From assembly GCA_013306675.1 (NCBI GenBank), contig JABLUY010000051.1, positions 99,226 to 163,225 of the forward strand: DNA of 64,000 nt, in the 5' to 3' direction. The position numbers were made by a program, and so were the translations under genes. This document shows, piece by piece, positions 60,607 to 64,000 of this stretch (positions are counted from its first letter, which is position 1; each line of letters begins with the position of its first letter). The notes beneath the pieces are model-generated. The model did no database searches and was not told the origin of the DNA. It saw nothing but the letters and a program-made list of their open reading frames with translations. Origin of the DNA: Thraustochytrium sp. TN22. Lineage: Eukaryota; Sar; Bigyra; Thraustochytrida; Thraustochytriidae.

Positions 60607-60982
60607 ATGTGATTCGTTGATCGTGGTGGTGGAAAGGAAGGAGAGTGAGATACAGTGCGAGTGAGAGAGAGAGCGAGAGAGAGAGAGTGAGAGAGTGAGA
60701 GAGAGAAAGAGCGAGCAAGTGTGCAAGTGTCCCCAATGTACAGCAACGTCTCCTCGGCGTACAGTTGCACACGAGCCCTGAGTCTTATCGAATCGTCCTT
60801 TTCTTTTGTTTGTTGCTTTATTTTCATCCGCCGGACCACCCTTTGTACAGCGAGTTGCACCTGGACGCAGCAGCGCAGATCGCGTTGCGCTTGCTCCTTC
60901 CTCCTCCCAAGGCGCTCGCTCGTGAGGCAGCGTCCCGGACCCCTTCGAGTTGCGTGACTCGAACTCTGGTACAGTGGTACGG
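60607..60982. other. convergent intergenic region with GA tract
   Basis: It contains an imperfect (GA)n tract at 60662-60712 immediately after the RING-CH gene's stop. No gene is seen. Confidence 0.6.
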
Positions 60983-61942
60983 TCAAGGCTGACCACGCAA
61001 CGTCAGCGCTACGGCCGCATCGATGGCCCGAGACTCGCGTCGAAGCTCCTCGCGCAGTCGCTGCGACTGGCCAAAGACCTCGCTTGGCTGCTGCAATGAC
61101 GCTTTCGACTCCTGAGTTCCCAATCGCTGATGCACCTCTGTGTAAAAACGCCTGCTGCGCCTTGCACGTCGCGTGCCCCGCCGCGTGTAGCTCGTCGCCT
61201 GGCGCTGCGCTCGCCGCAAGAATTCGGGCGTGTCGGGTCGCGGCTCCTCTGATTTATCGTCGGCCCGCTCGACCCCCGCCACAGTCTTCCGCGACGCAGA
61301 ACGCTCCGCCGCGCGCTGCAGACGCGACGCAGCCACGCGACTGGCGTGTGCCTCGGCCGTCCGCGACTCGACGCGCTCGTACAGGGCCTCAACCTCGACA
61401 CGCTCCGGAGACCCCGGCGCGTACACCGTGCTGCGGCGGGAGCCTTGGGTTTGCGGCCGCCGCGCCAAGGGGACCTCGTCATCGCCGTGCCTGGGCCCTC
61501 CCCGCCGCGATTGCCGCTGCAGCATGCTGGGCGCCATGTTGGCGCTCGCGCCGAACACGTGCCGCTCGCGCAGCCAAAACGGGTTGGCCTCGTCGGCGCG
61601 CTCGTAGGGTACCTTGCCGCGGCCGCGTAATCCGTTGCTTGTCCAGGGTCGCGCCAGGCCCTGCGTCGCGCGCACGCCCGGCGACACCACGTCCGCGAGC
61701 TCCTCCACGAGCTTCTCAATCTGCGCGATTTTCACGTGCGCTCGCAAGTCGCTGATCTCGCGATTTGTGAGCCGGATTTCGACGGCCGACATCCATCGGA
61801 GCGCATCCTCTAGCCGCGCTCGCTCGCTCACGTTGCCCTGCCGCCGCTGGGCCGCCAGCAGATCGCGCAGCTCTCGTCGCGCCTTGGCGCCCACGGAGAG
61901 CAGTCCTGCGCGGAGACCATCGACGCCGACCTTGCCCGGCTC

Positions 61943-61974
<32 letters not shown>

Positions 61975-62059
61975 TGCGGCCCGCGTCATCCACCAGGATC
62001 GTAGAGTTCAGGGCGTCCAGCACCGCGAAAGTTGCCTCCTCCACCACGAGCGGCCGCAT
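60983..62059 (-). CDS. unknown basic, helical protein with polyQ
   Basis: 358 residues from the ATG at 62059; the frame stays open upstream through a (GGCA)n repeat, which I exclude. Residues about 1-25 are ordered-looking (VVEEATFAVLDALNSTILVDD). A run of ten Gln follows near 29-38, encoded by the CAG tract at 61942-61974. The central part (about 50-130) is helical (LRRELRDLLAAQRRQ-like and ISDLRAHVKIAQIEKLVEEL). The C-terminal 200 residues are rich in Arg, Ser and Gln with likely phosphosites and no globular signature. I do not recognise the family; a microtubule- or nucleic-acid-associated protein would fit the charge, but that is a guess. Confidence 0.65.
61942..61974 (-). repeat. (CAG)n read as polyQ
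   Basis: Ten or eleven CAG units in sense, near the N-terminus of the unknown basic protein. Confidence 0.9.
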
Positions 62060-62511
62060 GTCCGCGGGTCTCGACAGCACTCTCGACTCACCTGCGCCCT
62101 CGACTTGCCTCTGCGCGGCGTGCTGCCTCGCCTGCGAACCTGCCTGCCTGCCTGCCTGCGCGCGGCACGTCGGTGAGCGCGACACGGTCGCGGCTCAGAA
62201 TCCCACTCGGTCGAGGTGGACCTGGCGAACAGAAAGCGAACCTGGACGCGCACCCCTCTGCAGTAACGGACCCGCGTATTCTCTATGTCACAGTCTAAAT
62301 TTAGGAAGAGAGAGAGAGACAGAGCGCGCTTGGGCTCTGACAGAGAGTCCATAGCTTTTGCGCCGCCCTGATCGAGGCGTTGGCTCGCGCTTGCGCGCCT
62401 GCGCGTGGCAGCGCTTGGGTGGTTGGTGAGAGAGAGAGAGAGAGAGAGAGAGGAAAGGTGTCTCGCCTGGTGGTATGGTTGCGACTAACGAACGAAGCGA
62501 AAGCATCTGGC
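62060..62511. other. intergenic with GA tracts and (TGCC)n
   Basis: It contains (TGCC)n at 62139-62159 and GA tracts at 62306-62318 and 62429-62452, which are CT tracts on the sense strand of the minus-strand gene that starts at 62059. No gene is seen. Confidence 0.6.
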
Positions 62512-63879
62512 TCAGATGGTGGCAGAGGCCATAGCGGCGTGCGCAAAGCCCGCGAGCAGGGACTGGCCGTCCACGATGATGTGGCCCGGGTGCTGCACCT
62601 GTACACTCGGGTAGCTACGGCCATTGAGCGCAACGGTGCGGAAGAGCGGCGCGCGGATAGTGACGGGTCCACGCGCGCCCACGAGGCGGGCCCGCGCAGC
62701 GCCGCCGAGGTGAAAGATGGAGACGACGAAAACCTCACCGTGCCGGTCCAGCGCCAGCACGGAGCCCACCGAGCTCGAGGCGCCGTCCAGATGCGTCAGC
62801 ACCTTGACAACCAACTCCGAGGACGCGTTGGCGCCTTGCGCCAGCTCGCGCAGGCCAACCTGCGCAGAGGGTGCGGCCTGAAGTGCGCCTACCAGCGTCG
62901 CGAGGCGCTTGGGCTTGATGTGGCCCTTGCGCTCCACGAGCGTCGCAAAGGAGCGCACCTGGTCGCGCAGCTCCTGCGCGCGCGCGTCCGCGGCTAGCGA
63001 GGCGTCAAGCGCATGCGCGCGCTCGTAGTCGTCGGCGGCCGCAGCGAACTGCTCCAGATATCCGAGCACTTGTGCGCGATTGTAGAAGAGGTCCGGGTTC
63101 TCGCTGCCGCCCTCGAGCCCCTCGCTACGCCGGTACGCCTTGAGCGCGGCGTCGAGGTCCTTGACGTCGTGGGAGGTCGCGAAGAAGACGGCCATGCACG
63201 TGGTGCCCAGCACGTACCAGGACTCGGCGTCCGCGACGTCGAGCGCCACGGCCTCCTTGGCGCGCTTGAGGCTCTCCTTCATGTTCTCGGCCTTGTCCTT
63301 GGCCGACCCGTCCAGCTTGCGCAGCAGCATGGAGTAGTTGCGCAGCGTCGCCTTGTCCGGCGTCAATTCCAGTGCGGACATGAAGCAGTCGCGCGCCTGC
63401 TCCAGGCTACCCTCGCGCCATAGCGCCTCCCCAAGGCAGTTCCACGCGCGCGAGTTGCGCGGGTCCAGCTTGACGGCGCGCGACAGCAGGTCCATGGCGC
63501 CCTCCTGCCCGAGCGTCACACGCAGTCGCGCCTCCAGAAAGACGCGCCGTGCCTTGTCGCTGCGCGAGCCGCCCGCCCCCTCCGCGGCGTGCAGCGCCTC
63601 CACGAGCTGCTCCGCCCTGGCGGCGGCGCGCTGCGCGTCGGCTTCTGCCTCGCTCGCGGCCTCTGCTGCGGCCTCGGGCGTCTCGGGGCCCGCGGCCCGG
63701 GCACGCTGCGGCGCCGCCGCGGCGCGGCGTCGCGCCAGCTGCTCGAGCTCCTCCACGACGGCCTCCAGCTCGTCCTCGAGCGCGCGCGTCTCCCTGGCGC
63801 CCTCCTCGTCGCGCGCCGCGGTCTCGCCGCCCTTGACGGCGGCGACGACGCCGGCGGCGTCCTGCTGCGCCTGCTGCAT
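62512..63879 (-). CDS. TTC5: TTC5-like TPR protein
   Basis: 455 residues from an ATG at 63879. The N-terminal 95 residues are Glu/Ala-rich and helical. Tetratricopeptide repeats occupy about 100-300 (LLSRAVKLDPRNSRAWNCLG, EQARDCFMSALELTPDKATL, ADAESWYVLGTTCMAVFFAT, DLDAALKAYRRSEG, NPDLFYNRAQVLGYLEQFAA). The C-terminal 150 residues form an OB-like fold that ends in HPGHIIVDGQSLLAGF, matching the C-terminal domain of TTC5/STRAP. In animals TTC5 recognises nascent tubulin at the ribosome and triggers tubulin mRNA decay; it also acts as a p300 cofactor. The 5' flank up to the window edge is a 10-bp minisatellite. Confidence 0.9.
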   Translation of the reverse strand: MQQAQQDAAGVVAAVKGGETAARDEEGARETRALEDELEAVVEELEQLARRRAAAAPQRARAAGPETPEAAAEAASEAEADAQRAAARAEQLVEALHAAEGAGGSRSDKARRVFLEARLRVTLGQEGAMDLLSRAVKLDPRNSRAWNCLGEALWREGSLEQARDCFMSALELTPDKATLRNYSMLLRKLDGSAKDKAENMKESLKRAKEAVALDVADAESWYVLGTTCMAVFFATSHDVKDLDAALKAYRRSEGLEGGSENPDLFYNRAQVLGYLEQFAAAADDYERAHALDASLAADARAQELRDQVRSFATLVERKGHIKPKRLATLVGALQAAPSAQVGLRELAQGANASSELVVKVLTHLDGASSSVGSVLALDRHGEVFVVSIFHLGGAARARLVGARGPVTIRAPLFRTVALNGRSYPSVQVQHPGHIIVDGQSLLAGFAHAAMASATI

Positions 63880-63940
63880 CCTCGTGGCGGCGGCGTCCAG
63901 CGGCTCGCTCGCCTGCCTTTCCGCGCTGCCCCTCGCGCCC

Positions 63941-64000
63941 GCGCTCGCCCGCGCTCGCCCGCGCTCGCCCGCGCTCGCCCGCGCTCGCCCGCGCTCGCCC
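63941..64000 (+). repeat. 10-bp minisatellite at the right edge
   Basis: Six perfect copies of GCGCTCGCCC run to the last base of the window, upstream of the TTC5 start. The array may continue beyond the window. Confidence 0.95.

Noticed and set aside
62084-62096. CAG-GTGAGT splice-donor match on the minus strand upstream of the gene starting at 62059
   Set aside because: No matching acceptor could be placed before the ATG, and the gene needs no intron.

Overview
This is a window of eukaryotic nuclear DNA. It is very GC-rich, with about 21 protein genes (one cut by the left edge), one probable pseudogene, and short to medium intergenic gaps. Nearly every gene reads as one uninterrupted ORF, including one of 12 kb. 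The gene set is eukaryotic: cyclin B, a DUS1-type tRNA-dihydrouridine synthase, a Slo/BK-type K+ channel, an SLC37-type transporter, a TTC5 homologue, a BTB/BACK/WD40 protein and a RING-CH protein. Intron-poor, GC-rich genes with many CAG tracts suggest a unicellular protist. My best guess is a stramenopile such as a thraustochytrid, but no marker gene here settles that. I found no rRNA, tRNA, CRISPR array or recognisable transposon.

Layout, left to right. 0-5 kb: a coiled-coil protein with a CHORD-like Cys/His C-terminus, then a riboflavin-pathway reductase followed by decayed copies of its own 3' end. 5-25 kb: an unknown single-pass membrane protein and, divergent from it, a giant RCC1/LamG/SPRY/UBA protein built like a HECT ubiquitin ligase but with no HECT domain. 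A Slo-type K+ channel is convergent with it. 25-36 kb: an unknown polyQ protein, a leucine-rich-repeat coiled-coil protein with a chimeric duplicate of its 3' end, a broken DOMON-like gene, and an unknown Ala/Gly-rich protein. 36-45 kb: dihydrouridine synthase, an ankyrin-repeat protein and a BTB-BACK-WD40 protein. 45-54 kb: an SLC37-like transporter, a possible Rel/velvet-like nuclear protein, cyclin B and a BioD-like P-loop ATPase. 54-64 kb: an M17 aminopeptidase head to head with a COG0523/ZNG1-type metal chaperone GTPase, a FHA-RING-CH-FHA protein, an unknown basic protein, and TTC5.

The genes do not form one pathway. Themes are ubiquitin signalling (giant RCC1/SPRY protein, BTB-BACK-WD40, RING-CH), cell cycle and cytoskeleton (cyclin B, TTC5, the coiled-coil proteins) and metal handling (the ZNG1-type GTPase sharing a 252-bp intergenic space with a metal-dependent aminopeptidase). 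Intergenic DNA is rich in simple repeats: (CAG)n, (GGCA)n, (CT)n, (GCGCT)n and a 10-bp minisatellite at the right edge. The 3' flanks of two genes carry degraded copies of the gene's own tail. Start codons were chosen as the first ATG that removes low-complexity leader sequence; several remain uncertain.
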